From NCBI GenBank assembly GCA_046350455.1, contig JAXMAM010000005.1, positions 1-64,000 of the forward strand: a DNA stretch of 64,000 nt. The letters are read 5' to 3'. Shown piece after piece: positions 46,116-53,667 of the stretch; the stretch's first letter is position 1; each line of letters starts with the position of its first letter. The position numbers and the translations under genes are program-made. The DNA is from CAZXGD01 sp046350455 (GTDB lineage: Bacteria; Planctomycetota; Phycisphaerae; Phycisphaerales; SM1A02). The notes under the pieces were generated by a model that saw only the letters and a list, made by a program, of their open reading frames with translations, did not search any database and was not told where the DNA came from.

Positions 46116-47990
46116 CTACGCTGCGATCGGCAGCGGCGGCACTGGCACGCCGATGGCGTCGCAGATGGCGCGGAACAGCTCTGCCTCGTCTGGCGTGGCC
46201 ACGCCGTCTGCGCACACCGCCGCCACGCACGCCTCCACCGCCACGCGCTTCTGGCGCATGGTGCCGCGGTCCAGCGAACGCAGCGCGGCGTCGAGCGCAT
46301 CCAGCGTGCACTCCTGCAGCGTGGGCAGCGTCTGCCCAATGCCTGGCGCCGCAGCAGCGGCCACACGCCACGCATGCTCCGCCTGGCTCATGTTGCGCGC
46401 GCCGGCATAGCTGAGCACGCCCGTCACCAGCCTGATCTGCGCCAGCCCCGGATGTGGCGCCAGCTCGTCTCCAGAGCCACGCCGCTCCACAGCCCGGCGC
46501 AGGATGATGCGCACAGTCCACTCCAGGCGGTCCAGCTGCCTGTCCAGGCCTGCCAAGTCCAGCAGGAGCTGCCGGAACTCCGCGTACTGCTGCGGGCTCA
46601 TCAGCGCCATGGATGCAGCGCACAGGCTGAGCAGCGGCAGCCGCTGCGCGGGATGGATGTTCTGCAGCGCCGGCGCAAGCTGGTTCACCGTGTCGGCCAG
46701 GGGCAGGTCGCGCGTGCGGATGAGGTCCATCATGGTGGACGCTGCGGAGAAGTCCTGCGGCAGGAGCATGCCGCAGATCACCGCGCGCGCGCTGAACGGA
46801 GATTGCGTGGCCTCCACCAGCTGCTTGGGCAGCGTGGACAGGATGCGGTCTGCGTTGGCCAGCTGCGTGGGGCTCACCTTGCCCACGCCAGCCAGCGAGG
46901 ACCGCAGCGCCGCCAGGCCCACGCCGCTCACTGGCAGCAGCTCCACCGCTGGCTGCACGGGCGGAATGGCGGCGATGCCCTCCTCCACCTGTGGCCGAAC
47001 TGCCATGCGCGGCCGGGTGGCGGTGTCTTCTGGCAGCGCCTGTCCGGGCTTCACGCCACGGATGCGCCGGATGCGCTCTTCCAGCGGCGGATGCGTGGCG
47101 AACATTGCGTTCAGCCCGCTGGCAAAGAAGAAGTGGCTGAACTCCGTGGCGCGCGGCGCCTCCATGGCGCTGCCTGGCCCAATCCGGATGGCCTCCAGCG
47201 CGCTGGCCAGGCCATCTGGATTGCGCGTGTACTGCACAGCGCTGGCGTCGGCCAGGAACTCGCGCTGCCGGCTCACGGCCGACTGGATGAGCCGGCCAAA
47301 GAAGTAGCCCACGCCACCGATGGCCATCAGGCCAAGGCCCAGGGCCAGCGGCGCTCCGCCGCTCTTGCGGTTGCTGCTGAAGCGGGCCTCGCGCAGGATG
47401 GCCCTGCCTATGAGTGACAGCGCCAAGATGCCGCCCAGCCACGCCACCAGGCGCATGTTCATGCGCGTGTCCTGATGGAACAGGTGGCTGAACTCGTGCG
47501 CCACCACGCCCTGCAGCTCGTCGCGCGACAGGTTCTTGATGCAGCCGCGCGTGAGCCCGATGATGTACTCCTTCTGCGTCCTGCCAGCCGCGAACGCGTT
47601 GATGCTGCGCTCTGGTGTGACATACACCGGCGGCACAGGCATGCCGCTGGCGATGGCCATCTCCTCCACCACGTTCAGCGCGCGCCGTTCGTCTGGATCG
47701 CGGGTGGAGGGCAGCACCTGCGTGCCACCCAGCGCCTCGGCCACCGCGCGGCCGCCGCCCATCATCTGCGAGGCCTTGATGGCGCTCCCCGCGCCGATGA
47801 CCAGCAGCGTGCACGCCGAGGCCACCGCCATGAACGCCACCATGCCGCCAGCGGACATCTTCTGGGATCCAAGGACCAGAAGGAGCAGCAGGTCCACGCA
47901 GCCCACGGTGCAGACCACCCCCAGCACAAACAGCATCAGCAGCTGGGTGGTGTTGCGGCGCGCCGCGTCCTGATGTTCAAAGAAGTTCAT
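46116..47990 (-). CDS. M48-family membrane zinc peptidase
   Basis: A 624-residue membrane peptidase from ATG 47990 (M-N-F-F-E-H-Q-D-A-A-R-R-N-T). A GTG two codons earlier is also possible. Two N-terminal membrane helices (about 17-38 and 50-68) are followed by the zinc motif V-V-A-H-E-F-S-H-L near residue 160 and another hydrophobic pair. L-A-D-A-S-A-V-Q-Y-T-R is the third-ligand region (E-F-L-A-D), and H-P-P-L-E-E-R-I-R-R-I ends the catalytic part. The C-terminal 280 residues are helical, ending with a TerB-like segment (A-V-C-A-D-G-V-A-T-P-D-E-A-E-L-F-R-A-I). It probably degrades damaged membrane proteins. The upstream lemA-type gene is 21 bases away, a recurrent pairing with M48 peptidases. 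Confidence 0.9.
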   Translation of the reverse strand: MNFFEHQDAARRNTTQLLMLFVLGVVCTVGCVDLLLLLVLGSQKMSAGGMVAFMAVASACTLLVIGAGSAIKASQMMGGGRAVAEALGGTQVLPSTRDPDERRALNVVEEMAIASGMPVPPVYVTPERSINAFAAGRTQKEYIIGLTRGCIKNLSRDELQGVVAHEFSHLFHQDTRMNMRLVAWLGGILALSLIGRAILREARFSSNRKSGGAPLALGLGLMAIGGVGYFFGRLIQSAVSRQREFLADASAVQYTRNPDGLASALEAIRIGPGSAMEAPRATEFSHFFFASGLNAMFATHPPLEERIRRIRGVKPGQALPEDTATRPRMAVRPQVEEGIAAIPPVQPAVELLPVSGVGLAALRSSLAGVGKVSPTQLANADRILSTLPKQLVEATQSPFSARAVICGMLLPQDFSAASTMMDLIRTRDLPLADTVNQLAPALQNIHPAQRLPLLSLCAASMALMSPQQYAEFRQLLLDLAGLDRQLDRLEWTVRIILRRAVERRGSGDELAPHPGLAQIRLVTGVLSYAGARNMSQAEHAWRVAAAAAPGIGQTLPTLQECTLDALDAALRSLDRGTMRQKRVAVEACVAAVCADGVATPDEAELFRAICDAIGVPVPPLPIAA

Positions 47991-48011
47991 TCCCACGGTG
48001 CACCAGTGCCG

Positions 48012-48698
48012 TCAGCGCGTCGAGGCAGACTGGAACTCCACGGATGGCAGCGCGCGCGCGTCGGCCTCTGCCTCGAACAGCGCCGCCTGCTGGAAGCTGA
48101 ACGCGCCAGCCACCAGGTTGTCGGGGAACACAGAGAGCGAGGTGTTGTAGGTCATCACCGCGTCGTTGTAGGCCTGGCGCGCGAACGCCACACGGTTCTC
48201 CGTGGTCACCAGCTCCTCCTGCAGGGCCAGCGCGTTGGTGTTGGCCTTGATGTCCGGGTATCGCTCCATCAGGATGAGCAGCTTTCCAAGCGCGCCCTGC
48301 AGCGCGTCCTCTGCCTGGGCCAAGGCGATGGTGGCGCCTGCGTCTGCCGGCGAGCCCGCCACGCGGTCCACAGCGCTCACGGCAGCAGCGCGCGCCTGCG
48401 TGACGGCCTCCAGCGTCTGGCGCTCGTGGGCCATGTAGCCCTTCACGGTGTTCACCAGGTTGGGGATCAGGTCATGCCGGCGCCGCAGCTGCACGTCAAT
48501 CTGCGCAAAGGCGTTGCGCACGCGGATGCGGCGGGTGGCAAGGCGGTTGTAGATGGCGGCCACCCACAGCAGCACCAGCAGCAGCAGCGAGCCCACCACC
48601 ACCAGGCCGATGGCCAGCCCGCCCATGCCCAGCACCGGTGGTGCGGCAGGCAGCTGCGATGCAAGGCTCACGCGTGGCCCAGAAGGAAGATCCCACAT
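48012..48698 (-). CDS. lemA: LemA-family membrane-anchored protein
   Basis: A 228-residue protein starting MWDLPSGPRVSLASQL at 48698. One N-terminal membrane helix (about 24-45, G-L-A-I-G-L-V-V-V-G-S-L-L-L-L-V-L-L-W-V) is followed by the LemA coiled-coil bundle: Y-N-R-L-A-T-R-R-I-R-V-R-N-A-F-A-Q-I-D-V-Q-L-R-R-R-H-D-L-I-P-N-L-V and E-R-Y-P-D-I-K-A-N. Y-N-T-S-L-S-V-F-P-D-N-L-V-A-G completes the fold. LemA proteins often occur with M48 or TPM-domain genes and are thought to act in membrane quality control. The exact role is not known. Confidence 0.93.
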   Translation of the reverse strand: MWDLPSGPRVSLASQLPAAPPVLGMGGLAIGLVVVGSLLLLVLLWVAAIYNRLATRRIRVRNAFAQIDVQLRRRHDLIPNLVNTVKGYMAHERQTLEAVTQARAAAVSAVDRVAGSPADAGATIALAQAEDALQGALGKLLILMERYPDIKANTNALALQEELVTTENRVAFARQAYNDAVMTYNTSLSVFPDNLVAGAFSFQQAALFEAEADARALPSVEFQSASTR

Positions 48699-48746
48699 GC
48701 CCCTATTTCTAGCAGGATTGGTGCGCTGGTTGCTAGCCTCGCCTCC

Positions 48747-49409
48747 ATGAATGGTCCGCACCGCGTGCTGGTGACAGGTTTTGAGCCCTTTGGTGGCAGC
48801 GCGCTGAACCCGTCCCAGGAGGTGGTGCGCCATCTCCAGCGTGGCGCAGCAGGTGGCGCAGCGGCGCACGCAGCGCTGGCGCAGGTGGCGCTCCACACCG
48901 CGGTGCTGCCTGTGGTGGGCGGCATGCAGCCCGGCAGCGCATGGCACGCGCTGCACGCTGCGCTGCAGGAGCACCTGCCACGCGTGGTGCTGTGCCTGGG
49001 CGAGGCGCACACGCGCAGCCATGTCTGCGTGGAGCGCGTGGCACGCAACGTGCGCACGTACCGCATTCCAGACGCCGCTGGCGTGCAGGTGGAGGGCGTG
49101 CCAGTGCTGGATGGCGCTGCAGCAGAGCACCAGTCTGCGCTGCCAGCCCAGGAGCTCTGCCTGGCCGTGCAGGCCGCTGGCGTGCCGTGCCAGCCGTCGG
49201 ACAACGCTGGCACCTACCTGTGCAACGAGGTGCTGTTCCACCTGCTGCACCACCGCCAGGCACATGGCTGGCCGCAGTGCGCTGGGTTCGTGCATCTGCC
49301 GCAGCTGCCAGAGCAGGCGGCGGTGCGCCCGGTGAGCGCCACGCCCCTGCCCTTGGAGAGCATGGTGCGCGCAGTGCACACCATGCTGGATGTGCTGCTG
49401 AAGTCCTGA
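48747..49409 (+). CDS. pcp: Pyroglutamyl-peptidase I
   Basis: A 220-residue cysteine peptidase that removes N-terminal pyroglutamate. The start ATG 48747 gives MNGPHRVLVTGFEPFGG, the family N-terminus. The catalytic triad appears as the Glu in V-C-V-E-R-V-A-R-N, the Cys in N-A-G-T-Y-L-C-N-E-V and the His in F-V-H-L-P-Q-L-P. It is cytosolic. The frame extends far upstream but overlaps the LemA and M48 genes, so the short start is the real one. Confidence 0.94.
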   Translation: MNGPHRVLVTGFEPFGGSALNPSQEVVRHLQRGAAGGAAAHAALAQVALHTAVLPVVGGMQPGSAWHALHAALQEHLPRVVLCLGEAHTRSHVCVERVARNVRTYRIPDAAGVQVEGVPVLDGAAAEHQSALPAQELCLAVQAAGVPCQPSDNAGTYLCNEVLFHLLHHRQAHGWPQCAGFVHLPQLPEQAAVRPVSATPLPLESMVRAVHTMLDVLLKS

Positions 49410-49423
49410 GATGCCCAGCAGGA

Positions 49424-49701
49424 CGGCAGGCTGCGTCGAGGAAAGGCAGCCTGCCGCCCGTGGGCGTCCGCACCGGAGAGACACCCCATGGAACTGCCAT
49501 GGGGTGCTCCTCGTCCTGTGTGTGGACAGGGCAGGACGATGCAGAGCAGGGGAAACCCCCACGCCTGCACCACCCACTACGGAAGCAATCGCGGTGGTGT
49601 GAAGGCTGGAGGACAACCGTGCATTTCTGGCCCCCGCAGATGGAAGGATCCGCGCCGCGCGCTGCGGGAGGTACAACTATCGGGCGTACCCCATGCCGGG
49701 G
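49424..49701. other. Hairpin-string intergenic region after pcp
   Basis: No gene fits 49410-49722. The stretch is a chain of inverted repeats: CGGCAGGCTGC/GCAGCCTGCCG (49424-49456, 11 pairs) and CACCCCATGG/CCATGGGGTG (49482-49506, 10 pairs). Then TCGTCCTG/CAGGACGA (49511-49539), GCAGG/CCTGC with an inner GGGG-AAA-CCCC (49546-49568) and CACCACC/GGTGGTG (49568-49599). It ends with CCCGCAG/CTGCGGG (49633-49668), GGTAC/GTACC (49670-49690) and CCCC/GGGG (49689-49701). The first stems are exact and much longer than random pairing would usually give. It could be a structured RNA, an elaborate 3' region of pcp, or a leader of the next gene. Confidence 0.6.
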
Positions 49702-49722
49702 CAGCCATAGAGGGCCTTTCCC

Positions 49723-50505
49723 TTGTCTTCCATTGTTGTTACCGCCACCCAGGACCACTGCTGCACCATCACGCTGAACGACCCAGCACGCCGCAACGCG
49801 CTGGGCGTGGAACTGTTTGCCGCGCTGGCCAGCGCGCTGCGAGCGGCGCATGCTGCTGCGGAAGCCAGCACCAGCCTGCGCGTGGTCCGCCTGTGCGGCG
49901 CTGGTCCAGCCTTCTGCGCTGGCTTTGACCTGGCTGCATGCGTGGAGCGCCCTGCGCTCCTCCGCACCCTGGTGCTGGAGCTCAGCAACGCAGTGCGTGC
50001 GCTGCGCGCGCTGCCTGTGCCGGTGGTGGCGCAGGTCCACGGCGCTGCGCTGGCGGGCGGCTGCGCCCTGCTGGCTGGCTGCGACTTTGTGCTGGTGGCG
50101 CCCGACGCGCAGCTGGGCTACCCGGTGCATCGCATTGGTGTGTCGCCTGCGGTGTCGCTGCCAGCGCTCATGCCGTCCGCTGGCGCTGGCCGCGCGCGCG
50201 CCACCGCGCTGGGCGGCGACCTGCTGACAGGCCAGGCTGCCGTGGCTGCAGGCCTGGCGTGGAAGTGCGCCAGCAGCACAGCCGCGCTGCCGCAGGAGGC
50301 CGCTGAGCTGTGCGCCCGCCTGGCGCAGAAGGGCCCGCTTGCCCTGCGCGCCACCAAGGCCTGGATCACAGAATTGGACGGCACGCTTGACCCAGCGCGC
50401 GCCGCACACGCTGCCGCAGCCAGCGCTGCCGCCGCAGAGGGCGACGAGTTTGCCACCATGCTGCGCGCGTTCTGGGCTGCGCGCAGCAGCGGGGGAACAT
50501 CATGA
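49723..50505 (+). CDS. Enoyl-CoA hydratase/isomerase-family protein
   Basis: A 260-residue crotonase-fold protein. The start is TTG at 49723 (L-S-S-I-V-V-T-A-T-Q-D). Motifs: L-N-D-P-A-R-R-N-A-L, an oxyanion-hole segment G-A-G-P-A-F-C-A-G-F-D-L and V-H-G-A-A-L-A-G-G-C-A-L-L-A-G-C-D. L-G-Y-P follows where many hydratases have F-G-x-P-E. The catalytic Glu of hydratases is missing at G-Y-P-V-H-R, so it may act as a methylglutaconyl-type hydratase relative or an isomerase. It overlaps the following DUF2314 gene by four bases (ATGA). Confidence 0.85.
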   Translation: MSSIVVTATQDHCCTITLNDPARRNALGVELFAALASALRAAHAAAEASTSLRVVRLCGAGPAFCAGFDLAACVERPALLRTLVLELSNAVRALRALPVPVVAQVHGAALAGGCALLAGCDFVLVAPDAQLGYPVHRIGVSPAVSLPALMPSAGAGRARATALGGDLLTGQAAVAAGLAWKCASSTAALPQEAAELCARLAQKGPLALRATKAWITELDGTLDPARAAHAAAASAAAAEGDEFATMLRAFWAARSSGGTS

Positions 50506-51029
50506 AGCCCAAGCAGGTCCTAGCCGTCGTCTTTGCTGTCGCCTGCCTTGGTGTCCTGGTGTGGCTGCGGGTGGAGCGGATCATGAAGATCGTGAACCCA
50601 AGCCATGATCTCGTCCAGGGCGACGGCGAGACCATCGGCGTGGCCCCAGACGACCCCGAGATGCTGCAGGCTTTCGAACGCGCGCGCGGCACCCTGCCAA
50701 CCTTCTGGAAGCACATGCAGGACCCAGGCGCCGACGAAGACGGCTTCAGCGTGAAGGTGCCCGTGCGAGACAACAGCGGCGTGGAGTACTTCTGGCTGGA
50801 GCAGGTCTCCCACGCCGATGGCCGCGTGCGCGGCGCCATCGGCAACCAGCCAGAGCACGTGCGATCCGTGACCTTTGGTCAGTACGTGGAGATGCCAGAG
50901 TCACTCATCGTGGACTGGATGTACATACGTGGCGATGCCATCGTGGGCAACTACACCGCGCGCGTGCTGCTCAGGCGCATGGACCCCGCTGAAGCCAAGA
51001 AGGTGGAAGCGCACTTCGCAGAACCGTAG
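50502..51029 (+). CDS. Membrane-anchored DUF2314 protein
   Basis: A 175-residue protein with an N-terminal helix M-K-P-K-Q-V-L-A-V-V-F-A-V-A-C-L-G-V-L-V-W and a DUF2314 domain from about residue 55. Its landmarks are A-R-G-T-L-P-T-F-W, E-D-G-F-S-V-K-V-P-V, G-V-E-Y-F-W-L, I-G-N-Q-P-E-H-V-R-S-V and D-W-M-Y-I-R-G-D-A-I-V-G-N-Y-T. Function of the domain is unknown. It is translationally coupled to the enoyl-CoA hydratase gene by a four-base overlap and convergent with deoC. Confidence 0.82.
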   Translation: MKPKQVLAVVFAVACLGVLVWLRVERIMKIVNPSHDLVQGDGETIGVAPDDPEMLQAFERARGTLPTFWKHMQDPGADEDGFSVKVPVRDNSGVEYFWLEQVSHADGRVRGAIGNQPEHVRSVTFGQYVEMPESLIVDWMYIRGDAIVGNYTARVLLRRMDPAEAKKVEAHFAEP

Positions 51030-51038
51030 CCGAACAGC

Positions 51039-51935
51039 TCACTCTGTCGGGTCGTACGCCGCGGCGTAGTTGCCGCGGGCCATGCGCAGGATCTGCCTGG
51101 CAAGGTCGTTGGCCAGCGCGCTGGCGCCAAAGCGGAACAGACTGGGGGTGAGCCATTCATCGCCCAGCGTCTCCTTCACCATCACCAGGTAGGCCAGGGC
51201 CTGCTTGCTGGTGCGGATGCCGCCTGCTGGCTTCATGCCCATGCGCACGCCGGTGGCCAGCCAGTGGTCGCGGATGGCCTCCAGCATCACCAGCGTGACT
51301 GGCATGGTGGCGGCTGGCTGCACCTTGCCAGTGCTGGTCTTGATGAACACCTCGCCGTCCTGGAGCGCTGGAAGTCCGGGCACGCGGCTGGCGGCGCTCA
51401 TCACCAGGTCGCTGGCGCGGCGCACTGCGTCCAGCGTCTCCAGCTCGCCTGTCTCCAGGATGATCTTCAGGTGCGCACGGCCGCACGCTGCGCGGGTCTC
51501 CTGCACCTCGATGGCCACCTGGTCCAGGCGGCCCTCCAGGAACAGCCCGCGGCTGATCACCATGTCCACTTCGTCCGCGCCAGCCTCCACAGCCTCGCGG
51601 CAGTCGCGCAGGCGCACGTCCAGCGGGTACTGCCCGCTGGGGAACCCTGTGGCCACCGACGCCACCTTGATGCCGGTGCCAGCCAGGCACTCCTTGGCAC
51701 GCCGCACCAGCGTGGGGTACACGCAGACAGCCGCCACGCTTGGCACTGGCTCCACGCCGGCAGGCACCATGCATGGGAAGCGCGCCTTGTGGCAGAGCGC
51801 GTCCACCTTCTGCGCTGTGTCCTTGCCTTCCAGCGTGGTGAGGTCCACCATGCCCATGGCCATGCGAAGACCGCGCGCCTTGGAGGCGCTCTTGATGGAG
51901 CGCTTTGCAAAGCTCTCCGCGCGGCGGGCTGCCAT
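51039..51935 (-). CDS. deoC: Deoxyribose-phosphate aldolase
   Basis: A 298-residue class I aldolase that splits deoxyribose 5-phosphate into glyceraldehyde 3-phosphate and acetaldehyde. The start ATG 51935 (MAARRAESFAKRSIK) is chosen because upstream in-frame sequence overlaps the neighbouring gene. V-C-V-Y-P, G-F-P-S-G-Q-Y, E-A-G-A-D-E-V-D-M-V-I, the Schiff-base lysine in V-F-I-K-T-S-T-G-K, and the phosphate-binding M-K-P-A-G-G-I-R-T are present. It is longer than E. coli DeoC at the N-terminus, as in the human-type branch. It follows two small membrane-anchored protein genes on the same strand. Confidence 0.94.
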   Translation of the reverse strand: MAARRAESFAKRSIKSASKARGLRMAMGMVDLTTLEGKDTAQKVDALCHKARFPCMVPAGVEPVPSVAAVCVYPTLVRRAKECLAGTGIKVASVATGFPSGQYPLDVRLRDCREAVEAGADEVDMVISRGLFLEGRLDQVAIEVQETRAACGRAHLKIILETGELETLDAVRRASDLVMSAASRVPGLPALQDGEVFIKTSTGKVQPAATMPVTLVMLEAIRDHWLATGVRMGMKPAGGIRTSKQALAYLVMVKETLGDEWLTPSLFRFGASALANDLARQILRMARGNYAAAYDPTE

Positions 51936-51973
51936 CACAGCATCAACAGCCCGTGGCGCCGTCACAGCAGGCC

Positions 51974-52336
51974 TCAGTTGCCGCCGCGAGCCGCGCGGAA
52001 CAGGTCTGGCACGTTCACCACGTAGCGCAGCAGCAGGCTCTTCTCGCCTGCGTTGGCGTTCTCCACGTAGTACACGCACAGCATCTCGCTGCGGTTGTCC
52101 AGCACCCAGAGCGCTTCGTAGGGCTTGTTGTCCGGTCCCAGGCCTGTTGGCACAGTGACCACGCTCACGCCCTGCGTGCCGATGTTGGCGGCGGCGGCGT
52201 GCGCCTCGCTCACCTGCAGGCGGCCAGCCTGGATGATGGTGAGCGCGGCCAGCAGGAAGGCGCTGGCCCACAGCGCTGCAGAGGCAAAGCTGGGCGCGGC
52301 GCGGAGGGAGACCTGGTCATTGGTGTTGCTGTCCAT
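51974..52336 (-). CDS. Small membrane-anchored protein, possible paralog of its neighbour
   Basis: A 120-residue protein starting MDSNTNDQVSLRAAPSF at 52336. One hydrophobic segment (A-L-W-A-S-A-F-L-L-A-A-L-T-I-I-Q) is followed by a domain with V-S-V-V-T-V-P-T-G, E-A-L-W-V-L-D-N-R-S-E-M-L-C-V-Y-Y-V-E-N and L-L-R-Y-V-V-N-V-P-D-L-F-R. The alternating hydrophobic pattern suggests a beta-propeller-like blade or small beta sheet outside the membrane. I do not know the family. It lies 15 bases after the gene at 52352-52654 and 38 before deoC. Confidence 0.7.
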   Translation of the reverse strand: MDSNTNDQVSLRAAPSFASAALWASAFLLAALTIIQAGRLQVSEAHAAAANIGTQGVSVVTVPTGLGPDNKPYEALWVLDNRSEMLCVYYVENANAGEKSLLLRYVVNVPDLFRAARGGN

Positions 52337-52351
52337 GGGTGTGCTCCGTGC

Positions 52352-52654
52352 TCAGCGGGTGCGGGTGAACTGCGCCACGTCTGCATTGATGTTGCGGTAT
52401 CCCAGGCCAACCATCTTCTTCTGGTTGTCCCACCAGCTCAGGGCCACGCTCTCGTTGGTGGTCTCGTCCACGATGTAGACCACGCCCTGCACGATGCCGT
52501 TCACCGTGCCACCCACCATGCTGTAGGTGCTGCGGACGCGCGCCTGCGCGCCAGCCTGCGGCATGAAGGTGACGGCCGCCAGCGCGACCAGGAGCGCTGC
52601 ATTCAGCAGCACCAGCGGAAAGAGCTTCTTGCGTAGCACGAGGGGAGCCTCCAT
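52352..52654 (-). CDS. Small membrane-anchored protein
   Basis: A 100-residue protein starting MEAPLVLRKKLFPLVLL at 52654. A membrane helix (L-V-L-L-N-A-A-L-L-V-A-L-A-A-V-T-F) is followed by Y-S-M-V-G-G-T-V-N-G-I-V-Q-G-V-V-Y-I-V-D-E-T-T-N-E-S-V-A-L-S-W-W-D-N and G-Y-R-N-I-N-A-D-V. The body has the same size, anchor and beta-rich pattern as the next gene, including a D-N after an aromatic strand, so the two may be distant paralogs. A ribosome site is not obvious. Unknown function. Confidence 0.7.
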   Translation of the reverse strand: MEAPLVLRKKLFPLVLLNAALLVALAAVTFMPQAGAQARVRSTYSMVGGTVNGIVQGVVYIVDETTNESVALSWWDNQKKMVGLGYRNINADVAQFTRTR

Positions 52655-52769
52655 AGCGGTTGATCCGCAGCCAGCGCCGCGGCCCGCAGAGGATACCGCC
52701 GGGGGGAACGCCCGCTGCGGCGGGATGCGCAATCACGTGCGGGCGCGCCGTCACGCGCGGGCGGCGCCG

Positions 52770-53612
52770 TCACGCCTGCGCGTGCAGGCGCGCGCCAGCC
52801 ACCCGCACCACGCAGGGGCCTGGCTCATGGTCCAGCACCAGGCGCCACGCCTCCTCCTCTGCCTTGGCCAGCAGCGCGCGCTTGGTGAGCATGGTGTCGT
52901 AGGGCAGCATGTCGTACCCCAGGCTGGAGGCTGGGTGCGCGTGATGCACGGTGGGCAGGAGATCGGCGGTGTAGGAGACCACGCCCGCTGCGTCGCGCCA
53001 CCACACGCCCTGCTGCCCCCACGTGTGCCCCAGGAGCGGCGCCACCCACAGGCCAGGCAGGATCTCTGCCATGCCTTCGTGCAATTCCACTTGCCCAGCA
53101 ATGGGGTCCAGATGCGAGCGCAGGTACGTGCGCGTCATGGTGCTGCGGTTGGCCAGCGCGTCCTCCCATTCGCGGCGCTGCACGTGCACGCGCGCGTTGG
53201 GGAAGACCAGCTCTGGGCGCGTCAGCCCGCCTGCGTGGTCAAAGTGCAGGTGCGTGACCACCACATGCGAAATGTCTGCTGGCGCCACGCCCACTTCTGC
53301 CAGCGCGTGCTCCACCGTGCGCACAGCGCCGTCGGGCTGGCGCGTGAACTCGTACATCCCGGCTTCCTTCTCTGTCCACTTCCCGCCAGCGCCTGTCTCC
53401 ACCAGGATGCGCTGGCCAGCGCGCTCCAGCAGCACGCAGTTCATGGCCAGACCGATGCGGTTCTGCGCGTCGTATGGCACCCACTGCCCCCACATGGTGC
53501 GCGGAATAAGGCCGAACATGCCGCCGCCATCCAGCCTGAAACCACCAGCGCGCAGCACCTGCCAGGCGTGCGCCGGCGCGGTTGCGGGAAGCGTGTGCAG
53601 GCCTGGCAGCAT
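52770..53612 (-). CDS. Metallo-beta-lactamase-fold hydrolase
   Basis: A 280-residue hydrolase starting MLPGLHTLPATAPAHAWQ. The metal site V-T-H-L-H-F-D-H-A-G-G is near residue 120. A distal His in G-H-T-W-G-Q-Q-G and Asp in Y-T-A-D-L-L-P-T-V-H-H complete it. N-C-V-L-L-E-R-A-G-Q-R-I-L-V-E-T-G resembles the lactonase or MBL-fold enzymes that keep a glycine-rich strand. There is no signal peptide, so it is cytosolic. The substrate could be a lactone or a glutathione-like thioester. It is divergent from the sulfotransferase gene. Confidence 0.85.
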   Translation of the reverse strand: MLPGLHTLPATAPAHAWQVLRAGGFRLDGGGMFGLIPRTMWGQWVPYDAQNRIGLAMNCVLLERAGQRILVETGAGGKWTEKEAGMYEFTRQPDGAVRTVEHALAEVGVAPADISHVVVTHLHFDHAGGLTRPELVFPNARVHVQRREWEDALANRSTMTRTYLRSHLDPIAGQVELHEGMAEILPGLWVAPLLGHTWGQQGVWWRDAAGVVSYTADLLPTVHHAHPASSLGYDMLPYDTMLTKRALLAKAEEEAWRLVLDHEPGPCVVRVAGARLHAQA

Positions 53613-53667
53613 GGTCCGCCAATCCTACGGCGGCGGCTGCAGCGCTCCGGTACTTTGCAGCACGCTC

